The notes beneath the pieces were generated by a model that saw only the letters and a list, made by a program, of their open reading frames with translations, did no database searches and was not told where the DNA came from. A stretch of 64,000 nucleotides of DNA from Phenylobacterium sp. (lineage in GTDB: Bacteria; Pseudomonadota; Alphaproteobacteria; Caulobacterales; Caulobacteraceae): assembly GCF_004297125.1 (NCBI RefSeq), contig NZ_SCVD01000020.1:310001-374000 (forward strand), written 5' to 3'. Positions 34,497 through 47,327 of the stretch are shown here, in pieces (the stretch's first letter is position 1; each line of letters opens with the position of its first letter). The position numbers and the translations under genes are program-made.

Positions 34497-34534
34497 AAAG
34501 GCCCTGTCGCCGGGATCGCCGGCGCAGGGCCTTT
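34497..34534 (-). promoter_or_regulatory. Terminator-like hairpin in the URC leader (possible attenuator)
   Basis: A two-part stem: outer arms AAAGGCCCTG (34497-34506) and CAGGGCCTTT (34525-34534), inner arms CGCCGG/CCGGCG (34508-34513, 34519-34524), with one bulged T. On the minus strand it is followed by TTTT and, only 8 nt later, the urc1 ribosome binding site GGAGG (34484-34488). An intrinsic terminator placed between promoter and first gene suggests attenuation or leader-controlled expression. Confidence 0.55.
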
Positions 34535-34686
34535 GAGAGACGAGCATGATCCTAGTGCTTTGAGTTGGCAAGAAATGCTGAAGGCCCGCCCGGAAGCGGC
34601 GCCCAAAAAGCAGGCGTCGGCGATTGACGCGACCGCTCGCCCCAGCGTTGTCTGGACACCTTCAACACGCGCCTCACGGTGAGCCG

Positions 34687-35520
34687 GTGATCCAGGGGCC
34701 TGCTTCTCTGCCGGAACTTCCCAAACTTCAGCGCGCCCGAGGGGCGGGCCGCATCATCGTGGCCGCCGACGAAGGCCGGACGCGGCTGGCGCGTCTCTAC
34801 CAGGACGGCTGCGGCAAGATCCGGCTGCCCCGCGACGCCCGGGCCGAAGGCCTGGAGGCGGTGCTGATCAACTCGTCGGGCGGCCTGACCGGCGGCGACT
34901 ACATGGAGTGGCTGGCGACCGTGGGCGACGGCGCCCGCCTGACCCTGTCCACCCAGGCCTGCGAGAAGGTCTACCGCGCCCGCGACGGCCAGGCGCAGCA
35001 GCGGGTGGCCCTGATCCTCGGCGAACGCGCGCGCCTCGACTGGGTCCCGCAGGAGACCATCCTGTTCGACGGCGGGGCCCTGTCCCGCCGGCTTGAGGCG
35101 GACCTGGCGGACGGGGCGCGCCTGCTGGCCGTGGAGGCCGTCGTGCTGGGGCGGACCGCCATGGACGAGACCGTGCGCCACGGCGCGGTCCACGACCGCT
35201 GGCGCATCCGGCGCGAGGGCCGCCTGATGTTCGCCGACGACCTGCGGCTGGACGGGGCGATCGCCCAGATTGGCGCCTGCGCCCCCGTGCTGGCCGGCGG
35301 ACGGGCCTTCGCCTCCCTGCTGCTGGTGGACGACGATGCGGGGCGCTATCTGGCGCCCCTGCGCGCCGCGCTGGGCGAGCGTGGCGGAGCCAGCGCCTTT
35401 GAGGGCAAGCTGTTCGCCCGAGTCGTGGCGCCCGACGGCTTCGCCCTGCGTCAGGCGCTGCTGCCGGCGCTGGAGATGCTGCGCGACGGCGAGCCCCTGC
35501 CCCGGGTCTGGAGGACCTGA
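34687..35520 (+). CDS. ureD: Urease accessory protein UreD
   Basis: A 277-residue UreD, the scaffold that binds apo-urease and recruits UreF/UreG for nickel insertion. The GTG at 34687 gives the usual length; a TTG at 34624 is possible. Diagnostic segments are VLINSSGGLTGGDYMEWLATVGDGARLTLSTQACEKVYR and WVPQETILFDGGALSRRLEADL. It heads the urease operon and is divergent from the URC genes, sharing the 213-nt regulatory region. Its TGA is directly followed by the ureA ATG. Confidence 0.92.
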   Translation: MIQGPASLPELPKLQRARGAGRIIVAADEGRTRLARLYQDGCGKIRLPRDARAEGLEAVLINSSGGLTGGDYMEWLATVGDGARLTLSTQACEKVYRARDGQAQQRVALILGERARLDWVPQETILFDGGALSRRLEADLADGARLLAVEAVVLGRTAMDETVRHGAVHDRWRIRREGRLMFADDLRLDGAIAQIGACAPVLAGGRAFASLLLVDDDAGRYLAPLRAALGERGGASAFEGKLFARVVAPDGFALRQALLPALEMLRDGEPLPRVWRT

Positions 35521-35823
35521 ATGAACCTGACGCCGCGCGAGAAGGACAAGTTGCTGGTCGCCATGGCCGCCGAGGTCGCGCGCAAGCGGCTGGCCCGTGG
35601 CGTGAAGCTGAACCACCCCGAGGCCATCGCCCTGATCACCGACTTCGTGGTCGAGGGCGCCCGCGATGGCCGCAGCGTCGCCGAGCTGATGGAGGCCGGC
35701 GCCCACGTCATCGGCCGCGGCCAGGTCATGGAGGGGATCGCCGAGATGATCCACGACGTCCAGGTCGAAGCCACCTTTCCCGACGGCACCAAGCTGGTCA
35801 CCGTTCACCACCCGATACGCTGA
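35521..35823 (+). CDS. ureA: Urease gamma subunit UreA
   Basis: A 100-residue UreA of standard length, opening [24 protein letters not shown] and ending with the conserved [15 protein letters not shown]. It forms part of the (alpha-beta-gamma)3 urease. The start abuts the stop of ureD. A small membrane protein gene is inserted between it and ureB, unlike the usual contiguous ureA-ureB order. Confidence 0.96.
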   Translation: MNLTPREKDKLLVAMAAEVARKRLARGVKLNHPEAIALITDFVVEGARDGRSVAELMEAGAHVIGRGQVMEGIAEMIHDVQVEATFPDGTKLVTVHHPIR

Positions 35824-35833
35824 GGAAACGCCC

Positions 35834-36064
35834 ATGCAACGCAAGACCTGGAACAGAATCATCCCCGCCGTCGCCGGCCTGGCCGCCACGGTCGTCGCGG
35901 TCCTGCCCGCCTCGGCCCATGAGGGCCATCACGAGCAGATGCCGCTGGCGCAGGCGCTGCGGCACCTGGTCAGCCAGCCCGACCACCAGATCGCCTTCGC
36001 CGCGCTGGTGGTGCTGGCCGTCGTCGCCGGCTGGAGCTGGCGCCGGGCGAAGGCGCGCAAGTGA
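35834..36064 (+). CDS. Small His-containing membrane protein within the urease operon
   Basis: A 76-residue protein of unknown family. A basic start (MQRKTWNR) and hydrophobic stretch ending in PASA predict a signal peptide. The mature N-terminus is HEGHHEQ, followed by a short loop with further histidines ([11 protein letters not shown]) and one transmembrane helix ([17 protein letters not shown]) with a cytoplasmic basic tail. A ribosome site GAGGAA is present, and the end overlaps the ureB GTG, so it is translated with the urease subunits. A periplasmic His cluster in a nickel-enzyme operon suggests metal binding, resembling the idea behind UreJ/HupE but without their helices. The role is unproven. 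Confidence 0.7.
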   Translation: MQRKTWNRIIPAVAGLAATVVAVLPASAHEGHHEQMPLAQALRHLVSQPDHQIAFAALVVLAVVAGWSWRRAKARK

Positions 36065-36366
36065 TCCCGGGCGAGGTCATTCCGGCGGACGGCGACATCG
36101 AGCTGAACGCCGGGGCGCCGGTCACGACCCTGCGCGTGGCCAATACCGGCGACCGGCCGATCCAGGTGGGCAGCCACTACCACTTCGCCGAGACCAATCC
36201 GGCGCTGCGCTTCGACCGCGCCGCCGCCCGCGGCCAGCGGCTGGACATCGCCGCCGGAACCGCCGTGCGGTTCGAGCCCGGCCAGGAGCGGGACGTCAGC
36301 CTCGTGCCGTTCGGCGGTGGCCGGACCGTCTACGGCTTCCGCCAGGACGTGATGGGCGAGCTCTGA
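36061..36366 (+). CDS. ureB: Urease beta subunit UreB
   Basis: A 101-residue UreB of normal length, starting at GTG 36061 overlapping the preceding stop. It shows [38 protein letters not shown], then [15 protein letters not shown] and the FGG-R-VYGFRQ ending. Structural subunit of urease, cytoplasmic. A 16-nt gap leads to ureC. Confidence 0.96.
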   Translation: MIPGEVIPADGDIELNAGAPVTTLRVANTGDRPIQVGSHYHFAETNPALRFDRAAARGQRLDIAAGTAVRFEPGQERDVSLVPFGGGRTVYGFRQDVMGEL

Positions 36367-36382
36367 TGGCCAGGAACCCCTG

Positions 36383-38088
<1,706 letters not shown>

Positions 38089-38089
<1 letters not shown>

Positions 38090-38550
38090 TGACCGCCATC
38101 ACCGACATCCTGCCCGCCGGCGCCTGGACCGGCGACCCGGCCGACCAGGTCACCCTGGACTACGACGGCCGCCACCGGCGCCGCATCGTGCTCACCGGCG
38201 CGTCGGGGGCGGAATATCTGTTGGACCTGGCCGAGGCGACGCACCTCAAGGACGGCGACGGCCTGCAGCTTCCGGGCGGCGGCATCCTGGCCGTGGTGGC
38301 CAAGCCTGAGCCGCTGCTGGAGATCACCGCCCATTCGCCGGCCGAACTGATCCGGCTGGCCTGGCACATCGGCAACCGCCACCTGGCCGCCCAGGTGTTC
38401 GCCGACCGCATCCTGATCCGCCGCGACCACGTCATCGCCCACATGCTCGAACACCAGGGCGCCCACATCCGCGACGTGGAAGCGGCCTTCGATCCCGAGG
38501 GCGGCGCCTATCACGACCACGGAGGGCACGAGCACGGCCATGGCCACTGA
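38089..38550 (+). CDS. ureE: Urease accessory protein UreE (nickel chaperone)
   Basis: A 153-residue UreE. The ATG at 38089 overlaps the ureC stop by one base. The peptide-binding N-domain is followed by the metal-binding domain with AWHIGNRHLAAQV and, near residue 121, HVIAHMLEHQGA. The C-terminus is histidine-rich ([12 protein letters not shown]), the classic nickel-storing tail. It delivers nickel to UreG. It overlaps ureF by 11 nt. Confidence 0.94.
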
Positions 38551-39196
38551 AGCCCGCCTCCTGCGCCTGCTCACGTGGCTGTCGCCGGCCTTCCCGGTCG
38601 GCGCGTTCGGCTTCTCGCACGGGCTGGAGACCGCGATCCGCGAAGGCGCGGTCGGCGACGTGCGCTCGCTCACCGGCTGGATCGCCGGCCTGCTGGAGCA
38701 CGGTTCCGGCTGGACCGACGCCGTGCTGGTCAAGGCCGCCTGGACCGCGGTGACCGCCGAGGACCATGCCGCCCTCGACGAGATCGCGGAGTTGGCCGAG
38801 GCGATGTCGCCCTCGCTGGAGCGCCGCCGCGAGACCATGGCCCAGGGCGAGGCCTTCCTGACCGCGGTCGCCGCCTGGAACCCGCCGCCGATCATCCGCG
38901 CGCCCTACTCCGTGGCCCTGGGCGCGGCGGCCGGCGCGGCCTGCCTGCCGCTGGAGCCAGCCCTGACCGCCTGGCTGCACGCCTTCGCCGCGAACCTGGT
39001 CAGCGTGGCGGTGCGCGCCGTGCCGCTGGGCCAGTCGGACGCCCTGCAGGTGATCGCCGCCCTGGAGCCGGTGATCCTGCGCACCGCCTCGCGGGCCGCG
39101 GAGTCGACCCTGGACGACCTGGGCTCGGCGACCCTGATGTCCGACATCGCCGCCATGCGGCACGAGACCCTCGACGGAAGGCTGTTCGGATCGTGA
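38540..39196 (+). CDS. ureF: Urease accessory protein UreF
   Basis: A 218-residue all-helical UreF, which works with UreD and UreG as the fidelity factor in urease activation. Conserved blocks are [21 protein letters not shown] at the start, [14 protein letters not shown] in the middle and [18 protein letters not shown] towards the end. It overlaps ureE and ureG, so all three accessory genes are translationally coupled. Confidence 0.94.
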   Translation: MATEARLLRLLTWLSPAFPVGAFGFSHGLETAIREGAVGDVRSLTGWIAGLLEHGSGWTDAVLVKAAWTAVTAEDHAALDEIAELAEAMSPSLERRRETMAQGEAFLTAVAAWNPPPIIRAPYSVALGAAAGAACLPLEPALTAWLHAFAANLVSVAVRAVPLGQSDALQVIAALEPVILRTASRAAESTLDDLGSATLMSDIAAMRHETLDGRLFGS

Positions 39197-39819
39197 GCGG
39201 CAACGGACCCTTGCGGGTGGGCGTCGGCGGGCCGGTGGGCTCGGGCAAGACCACTCTGGTCGAGAAGCTGTGCAAGGCCATGCGCGGGCGTTGGTCGATC
39301 GCGGTGGTCACCAACGACATCTACACCCAGGAGGACGCCCTGATCCTGAACCGGCTCCAGGCCCTCCCGGAGGACCGGATCCTGGGGGTCGAGACCGGCG
39401 GCTGCCCGCACACCGCGATCCGAGAGGACGCCTCGCTGAACCTCGCCGCCATCGCCGACCTGAACCGTCGCCATCCCGACCTGGACGTGATCTTCATTGA
39501 GAGCGGCGGCGACAACCTGGCGGCCACATTCAGTCCGGACCTCGCGGACTTGACGCTCTACGTCGTCAGCGTCTGCCAGGGCGAGAAGATCCCCCGCAAA
39601 GGCGGCCCGGCCATCACCCGCTCCGACCTGCTGATCATCAACAAGACCGACCTGGCGCCGCATGTGGGCGCCGACCTCGGGGTGATGGACAGCGACGCCC
39701 GCCGCCAGCGCGGCGAGCGGCCCTTCGTCTTCACCGACCTGACCCGCCTGCAGGGCGTGGACGAGGTCATCGCCTTCATCGCCAAGGCGGGGGGCTTGCC
39801 AGCGAAGCTGGCGGCTTAG
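39193..39819 (+). CDS. ureG: Urease accessory GTPase UreG
   Basis: A 208-residue SIMIBI-class GTPase driving nickel transfer into urease. Starting from GTG 39193 (overlapping the ureF stop), the P-loop is GPVGSGKT (residues 13-20). Metal-binding Cys-Pro-His lies in [13 protein letters not shown], and the NKTD guanine-specificity motif is present (IINKTDLAP). Length is normal. It ends the urease operon and overlaps the convergent allantoicase gene by 4 nt, leaving no room for an intergenic terminator. Confidence 0.96.
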   Translation: MSGNGPLRVGVGGPVGSGKTTLVEKLCKAMRGRWSIAVVTNDIYTQEDALILNRLQALPEDRILGVETGGCPHTAIREDASLNLAAIADLNRRHPDLDVIFIESGGDNLAATFSPDLADLTLYVVSVCQGEKIPRKGGPAITRSDLLIINKTDLAPHVGADLGVMDSDARRQRGERPFVFTDLTRLQGVDEVIAFIAKAGGLPAKLAA

Positions 39820-40805
39820 CGGACCACCGTCCCCATCATCCGCAGCCGGCTGACGCCGCCGTCGGGGTAGATGTTCAGCCGCACGAACCGGATCGGGCCC
39901 AGGTCGGCCAGCTCGGCCCTGAACCTGTGGATGTGGTCGGCCTGCAGTTTCACCTCGGGCAGCAGCACAGGCCAATCCTCGGCCTGGGCGGCGATCTCGT
40001 GCGGCGCGCCGTGGGCCCGCCGGGTCGCCTGGATCGAGCAGCGGTCGGGATAGTTGCCCTTGAAGTGGGCGGTGTCCACGACGACCTCGCTCACCTGGCC
40101 GAAGGTCCCCAGTTCCAGCACCGCCCAGTCGTGGCCGGGCTCGCGCCGCCGCCGCGTCTCCCAGCCGTCGCCCATGTCGACGCCCCGGCCCGGCGCAGTC
40201 AGGTTCTCCACCCGGCCGAAGTGCTCGTCGTTAGCGATGATCCCGCGCCCGCCCCAGCCCATGGCCAGCAGGTCGATGGTCTCGCCCGCCGCCACCTTCG
40301 ACCACTCGGGATCGACCCGGCCCCAGACCCTCAGGCGGGCCACGCCGCCGTCGGGATAGATGTGCAGGCGCACGTGGGTCGCGGGGGTCGCATGGTCCAC
40401 CGCGAACCAGGCGCGGTCGTTCCCCTTCAGGTCCAGCCGGGGCGTCACCTTCACCCAGGCCGCATCGTCGCCAGGGACCTTTTCGCCGGAGACGCAGACC
40501 TCGACCTCGGCGCCCGGCGGGTAGTTGCCGGTGAAGTGGCGGGTGTCGATCTCGAAGCCGGCGACGATGCCGGGCACGCCCAGCTTCACCACGCACCAAT
40601 CGTGGCCGGGGGTGCGCTTGCGTCGGCTTTCCCAGCCGTCCATCCACTTGCCGTTGTCGTCGTACTTGCCGGGGATGAACACCGGCTCGGCCGGGTCGAT
40701 GAGCCGGGCCTTGTCGGCGAAGAAGTCGTCGGTGGCGTAGACCACCTCCGAGCCCAGGCGGGGCTGGGCGAGGTCCACGAACTGGCGGCGAAGGTCATCG
40801 AACAT
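39816..40805 (-). CDS. alc: Allantoicase
   Basis: A 329-residue allantoicase, hydrolysing allantoate to ureidoglycolate and urea. It contains two tandem allantoicase jelly-roll domains: the first with [15 protein letters not shown] then [16 protein letters not shown], the second with [15 protein letters not shown] then [16 protein letters not shown]. The repeated ending [15 protein letters not shown] / [15 protein letters not shown] confirms the internal duplication. Third gene of the puuE-uraD-alc unit. The urea it releases would go to the adjacent urease. Confidence 0.95.
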   Translation of the reverse strand: MFDDLRRQFVDLAQPRLGSEVVYATDDFFADKARLIDPAEPVFIPGKYDDNGKWMDGWESRRKRTPGHDWCVVKLGVPGIVAGFEIDTRHFTGNYPPGAEVEVCVSGEKVPGDDAAWVKVTPRLDLKGNDRAWFAVDHATPATHVRLHIYPDGGVARLRVWGRVDPEWSKVAAGETIDLLAMGWGGRGIIANDEHFGRVENLTAPGRGVDMGDGWETRRRREPGHDWAVLELGTFGQVSEVVVDTAHFKGNYPDRCSIQATRRAHGAPHEIAAQAEDWPVLLPEVKLQADHIHRFRAELADLGPIRFVRLNIYPDGGVSRLRMMGTVVR

Positions 40806-40814
40806 GGGCGGTCT

Positions 40815-41276
40815 CTAGAGCAGCTCGGCCAGCCGGAAGCCGGCGATGCGGTGGATCTGGGCGATGGCGGTCTCGAACTCGGTCTCGGGGTCGTTGGAAA
40901 GCCGGGCCTCGAAGGCGGCCAGGATGTCGGCCCGCGTGGCGCCCTTCACCGCGAAGATAAAGGGGAAACCGAAGCGGGCGTTGTAGGCGGCGTTCAGCCG
41001 TTGAAACGCCTCGAACTCCTCCGGGCTGCATTGGTCGAGGCCGGCGCCGGCCTGTTCCTTCACCGAGGCGTCGGCCATCCGGGCGCGGCTGGCCAACTCC
41101 GGGTGGGCGCGGATCAGCGCCAGCTTCCGCTCGCGGGGCGCCGCGTCGACCACCGCGGCCATGGCGGCGGCCAGCCCGTCGCGGTCGGCCGGCGGATCGG
41201 GCCAGACCCCCTGCGCCACCCAGGGCGAGGCCTCGTAGACCGGACCGAATTTCGCGACGAAGTCGGCCTCAGTCAT
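40815..41276 (-). CDS. uraD: OHCU decarboxylase (2-oxo-4-hydroxy-4-carboxy-5-ureidoimidazoline decarboxylase)
   Basis: A 153-residue helical enzyme that makes S-allantoin from the product of HIU hydrolase. The ATG at 41276 overlaps the allantoinase stop. The catalytic His lies in LIRAHPELASRARM, which is the family signature, and FEAFQRLNAAYNARFGFPFIFAVKG is also diagnostic, with the Glu and Arg of the active site nearby. It sits between allantoinase and allantoicase, matching its pathway neighbours. Confidence 0.94.
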   Translation of the reverse strand: MTEADFVAKFGPVYEASPWVAQGVWPDPPADRDGLAAAMAAVVDAAPRERKLALIRAHPELASRARMADASVKEQAGAGLDQCSPEEFEAFQRLNAAYNARFGFPFIFAVKGATRADILAAFEARLSNDPETEFETAIAQIHRIAGFRLAELL

Positions 41277-42177
41277 GGGGATGCCGCTCCCGCCAGTGGC
41301 GCGCGATCTCGATGCGGCGGGCGAACCACACGTCCTTGTGCTCCAGCGCATAGCGGATGAACCGCTCGAGCCCGGCCATCTTACCCGGACGGCCCACGAT
41401 CCGGCAGTGCAGGCCGATCGACAGCATCTTCGGACGCTCCTCGCCCTCGGCGTAGAGCACGTCGAAGGCGTCCTTCAGGTAGGAGTAGAACTGCTCGCCG
41501 GTGTTCAGCCCCGTGCCGGAGAAGCGCATGTCGTTGGCCTCCAGCGTGTAGGGCACGATCAGGTGCCGCCGCCGCCCGACCTCGGTCCAGAACGGCAGAT
41601 CGTCGGAATAGTCGTCGGCGTCGTAGAGGAACCCGCCGTCTTCGGCGACCAGGCGGCGCGTGTTGGGGCTGGTGCGGCCGGTGTACCATCCCAGCGGCCG
41701 CTCGCCGGTCAGGCGCTTGTGGATGTCGATGGCGCGCGCCATGTGCTCGCGCTCCAGCCGCTCGGCGACGTCCTGGTAGTTGATCCAGCGCCAGCCGTGG
41801 CTGGCGACTTCGTGGCCGGCCTCCAGCATGGCGTCGACCACGTCGGGATTGCGCTCCATCGCCATGGCGACGCCGAACACCGTCACCGGTGTCTTGTAGC
41901 GGTCGAACAGGCGCAGCAGCCGCCACACCCCGGCCCGGCTGCCGTATTCGTAGATCTGCTCCATGCTCATGTGCCGCGCGTTCGGGATCGCGGCGGGATT
42001 GATCATGTCCGAGAGGAAGGCCTCCGAGGCGGCATCGCCGTGCAGGACGCAGTTTTCGCCGCCCTCCTCGTAGTTCAGCACCATCTGGATCGCGATCCGG
42101 GCGCCGCCGGGCCAGTCGGCGTGGGGCGGGTCCTTGCCGTAGCCGATGAGGTCGCGAGGGTAGCTGGGTTCGGGCAT
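41269..42177 (-). CDS. puuE: Allantoinase PuuE (polysaccharide-deacetylase fold)
   Basis: A 302-residue cofactor-independent allantoinase of the PuuE type, related to polysaccharide deacetylases and not to the amidohydrolase allantoinases. The ATG at 42177 gives MPEPSYPRDLIGYG. Diagnostic segments are RIAIQMVLNYEEGGENCVLHGD, GHEVASHGWRWINY and GWYTGRTSPNTRRL, with late HCRIVGRPGKM. It opens the allantoin ring to allantoate. First gene of a minus-strand three-gene unit and divergent from uraH over 112 nt. Confidence 0.94.
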   Translation of the reverse strand: MPEPSYPRDLIGYGKDPPHADWPGGARIAIQMVLNYEEGGENCVLHGDAASEAFLSDMINPAAIPNARHMSMEQIYEYGSRAGVWRLLRLFDRYKTPVTVFGVAMAMERNPDVVDAMLEAGHEVASHGWRWINYQDVAERLEREHMARAIDIHKRLTGERPLGWYTGRTSPNTRRLVAEDGGFLYDADDYSDDLPFWTEVGRRRHLIVPYTLEANDMRFSGTGLNTGEQFYSYLKDAFDVLYAEGEERPKMLSIGLHCRIVGRPGKMAGLERFIRYALEHKDVWFARRIEIARHWRERHPHD

Positions 42178-42289
42178 GGCTGACCGCTTAGCAGGCTTGG
42201 CTGAGGACGCACCGTCGCAATCCTGCGCCACGGTTGCAATTCCAGGTCTCAGGGCGGATTCTGGGCGGCTGGATCACGGAGTCCCTTGC

Positions 42290-42631
42290 TTGAGCGGCCT
42301 GACGACCCACGTCCTCGACACCATGCACGGCCGGCCGGCCGCGGGCGTCAGCCTGCGCCTGTCGCGCGGCGGCGAGCCGGTGGCGGCGGCGATCACCAAC
42401 CAGGACGGCCGCGTGGACCAGCCCCTGCTGACCGGCGCCGAGCTGCTGGTCGGCCGCTATCGGCTGGAGTTCGACATCGGGGAATACTACCGCGACATGG
42501 GCGTGGTCCTTCCGGACCCGGCGTTCCTGGACGTGGTGGTCATCGACTTCGGGATCGCCGACGTGGGCTCGCACTATCATGTGCCACTGCTGGTCAGTCC
42601 GTTCGGCTATTCCACCTACCGGGGCAGCTAG
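42290..42631 (+). CDS. uraH: 5-hydroxyisourate hydrolase (transthyretin-like)
   Basis: A 113-residue HIU hydrolase. The TTG at 42290 has GGAG 8 nt upstream and yields LSGLTTHVLDTMHGRPAAG, so the catalytic His of TTHVLD is near residue 6. The C-terminal tetrapeptide YRGS, essential in the family, ends the protein, and the other active-site His lies in SHYHVPLLVSPFGYSTYRGS. It converts the urate oxidase product to OHCU. First gene of the plus-strand purine operon. Confidence 0.94.
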   Translation: MSGLTTHVLDTMHGRPAAGVSLRLSRGGEPVAAAITNQDGRVDQPLLTGAELLVGRYRLEFDIGEYYRDMGVVLPDPAFLDVVVIDFGIADVGSHYHVPLLVSPFGYSTYRGS

Positions 42632-42633
42632 AG

Positions 42634-44056
42634 GTGGGGCGTCCGATCCGCTTCCTGCTCGACGGCGAGGTCCGCGAGCTGTCGGACATCGATCCGACGC
42701 TCACGGTGCTGAACCTGCTCCGCTATCACCTGCGCCGCACCGGCACGAAGGAGGGCTGCGCCGAGGGCGATTGCGGCGCCTGCACCGTCGTGTTGGGAGA
42801 GCTGGAGGCGGGCCGCGTCCGCTTCCGCGCCGTGAACGCCTGCATCCTGTTCGCCCCGATGCTGGACGGCCGAGCCCTGTTCACGGTCGAAAGCCTGGGC
42901 CGCGAGGGCGCCCTGCACCCGGTGCAGCAGGCCATGGTCGATCTGCACGGCAGCCAGTGCGGCTTCTGCACGCCTGGGTTCGTGATGAGCCTCTACGCCG
43001 TCCAGCGCGAGGGCGCCCCGACCGACACGGCCAGCCTGAAGGACGCGCTGGCGGGGAACCTCTGCCGCTGCACCGGCTACGGCCCGATCCTGGCGGCTGG
43101 CCAGGCTATGGGCGAGGCGCCGGCCGCAGATATCGCGCAGGCGCTCGCCGCGATCCAGCCGGCCGAGGGCCTGGTGCTCGAGCACAGGGGCCGGCGGTTC
43201 TTCGCCCCCCGTTCGGCCGACGAGCTGGCCGGCGTGCTGGAGGCCCACCCCGACGCCACGGTCCTGGCCGGCGGCACTGATGTGGGCCTGTGGGTGACCA
43301 AGCAGCAGCGGGCGCTGCCGACCGTCGTGTCGCTGAACGACTGCGCCGACCTCCGCTACATCGAGGACCTCGGCGACGCCCTCCGGATCGGCGCGGCCGT
43401 CCGCTACGCCGACGCGCACCCGGTGCTGGCGAAGCTGAGCCCGGAGTTCGACGGACTGCTGCGGCGGCTGGGCGGTCTGCAGGTCCGGAACCTCGGCACC
43501 GTCTGCGGCAACCTCGCCAACGGCTCGCCCATCGGCGACATGCCGCCCGCCCTGATCGCGGCCGGCGCGACGCTGGTGCTGCGCAAGGGCGCTGTCCGGC
43601 GGGAGATGCCGCTGGAGGCCTTCTTCCTGGCCTACGGCAAGCAGGACCGGCGGCCGGGCGAGTTCGTCGAGGCGGTGATCGTCCCGAAGATCGCAGCGGG
43701 CCGGATCTTCAAGATCGCCAAGCTTTCCAAGCGCTTCGACCAGGATATTTCGGCCGCCTGCCTCGGCCTGTCCATCGGCGTCGAGGCCGGCCGTGTGACG
43801 GACGCCCGCATCGCCTTCGGCGGCATGGCGGCCACGCCGAAGCGGGCTACCGCCTGCGAGGGCGCCCTTTCCGGCCAGCCCTGGACACGGGAGACGGTCG
43901 AGGCGGCCGTCGCGGCCCTGGCCCAGGACTTCACGCCGATCGCCGACATGCGCGCCTCCGCCGCTTACCGACTGGAAGCGGCGCAGAACATGATCCGCCG
44001 TGCCTACCTCGAAAGCGGCGGCGCGGCGCGCGTCCTCGACGCCGAGGCGGTGGCCT

Positions 44057-44064
<8 letters not shown>
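42634..44064 (+). CDS. xdhA: Xanthine dehydrogenase small subunit XdhA (2Fe-2S and FAD)
   Basis: A 476-residue small subunit of xanthine dehydrogenase. From the GTG at 42634, the plant-type 2Fe-2S site is C42, C47, C50, C70, and the second cluster uses C109, C112, C144, C146. An FAD-binding domain follows from about residue 190, with the AGGTDVGLWVTK motif and later GTVCGNLANGSPIGD. The GTG begins 2 nt after the uraH stop, and the stop overlaps xdhB by 8 nt. It passes electrons from the molybdenum subunit to NAD. Confidence 0.94.
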
Positions 44065-46382
<2,318 letters not shown>

Positions 46383-46390
<8 letters not shown>

Positions 46391-47327
46391 GTGGATCGGC
46401 GAAGCCCTCGCGTCCGCCCGGCGCGGCGAGGCCCTCGCCATGGTGACCATCGTGGGCGCCCAGGGCTCGACACCCCGCGAGATGGGAGCACGGATGCTGG
46501 TGTGGCCCGACCGGTTCACCGGCACCATCGGCGGCGGCTCGCTGGAGCGCCAGGGCCTGGACCAGGCCCGCCGGCTGCTGGGCCAAACCTCCCGTCGCCA
46601 CGCGCTCCAGGACTATCCGCTGGGCCCGCTGCTGGGCCAATGCTGCGGCGGCCATGTGCGCTTGCTGGTCGAGCGGGTGGACGGCGAGAGCCTCGACTGG
46701 TTGGAACCGGCCGCCGCCGCGCGCGAACCCTTCGCCCTGACCGCCACCTTCGAGGGCGGCGGGATGAGGCGCGCCGTCGAAGCCGAGGCGCCGCCGACCG
46801 ACGGCCCTCGCGTCCCGATTCCGGAGGTCCGCCGCGTGTCCGAGACGATCCGCCCCGCCCTGCCCCGGCTGGTGATGTTCGGCGCCGGCCACGTGGCCCA
46901 GGCGGTGGCCCGCGCCTTCGCCCCCCTGCCCTTCCACCTGGACTGGCTGGCCAGCCGCGAGGACCTGCGGCCCGAGGCCAGCGGAACCCGCGCCGCGATC
47001 CTCAGCGAGGACGAGCTGGTCGAAGCCGTCGAGGCCGCGCCGGCCGACACGCTGTTCGCCATCTTCACCCACAGCCACGACCTGGACTACCGGCTGACCC
47101 GGGCCGTCCTGGCGCGCGGCGACTTCCGCTACCTCGGCCTGATCGGCTCCCGCACCAAGCGGGTGCGGTTTGAGCGGCGCCTGCGCGACGACGGCGCGAC
47201 CGACGCCGACCTGGCCCGCCTCACCTGCCCGATCGGCATCGCCGAGCTGAAGAGCAAGGCGCCGACCGTGATCGCCGTCGCCCTCGCCGCGGAACTCCTG
47301 AAACTGACCGAAGACCCCGCCGAATGA
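46383..47327 (+). CDS. xdhC: XdhC, molybdenum cofactor insertion chaperone for xanthine dehydrogenase
   Basis: A 314-residue XdhC-like protein that binds and matures the sulfurated molybdenum cofactor before insertion into XdhB. The N-terminal domain includes VTIVGAQGSTPREMGARM and TIGGGSLER; the C-terminal Rossmann domain has LVMFGAGHVAQAVARAFAP and YLGLIGSRTKRVRFERRL. Coupled by overlap to xdhB and puuD, matching the standard xdhABC order. Confidence 0.94.
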
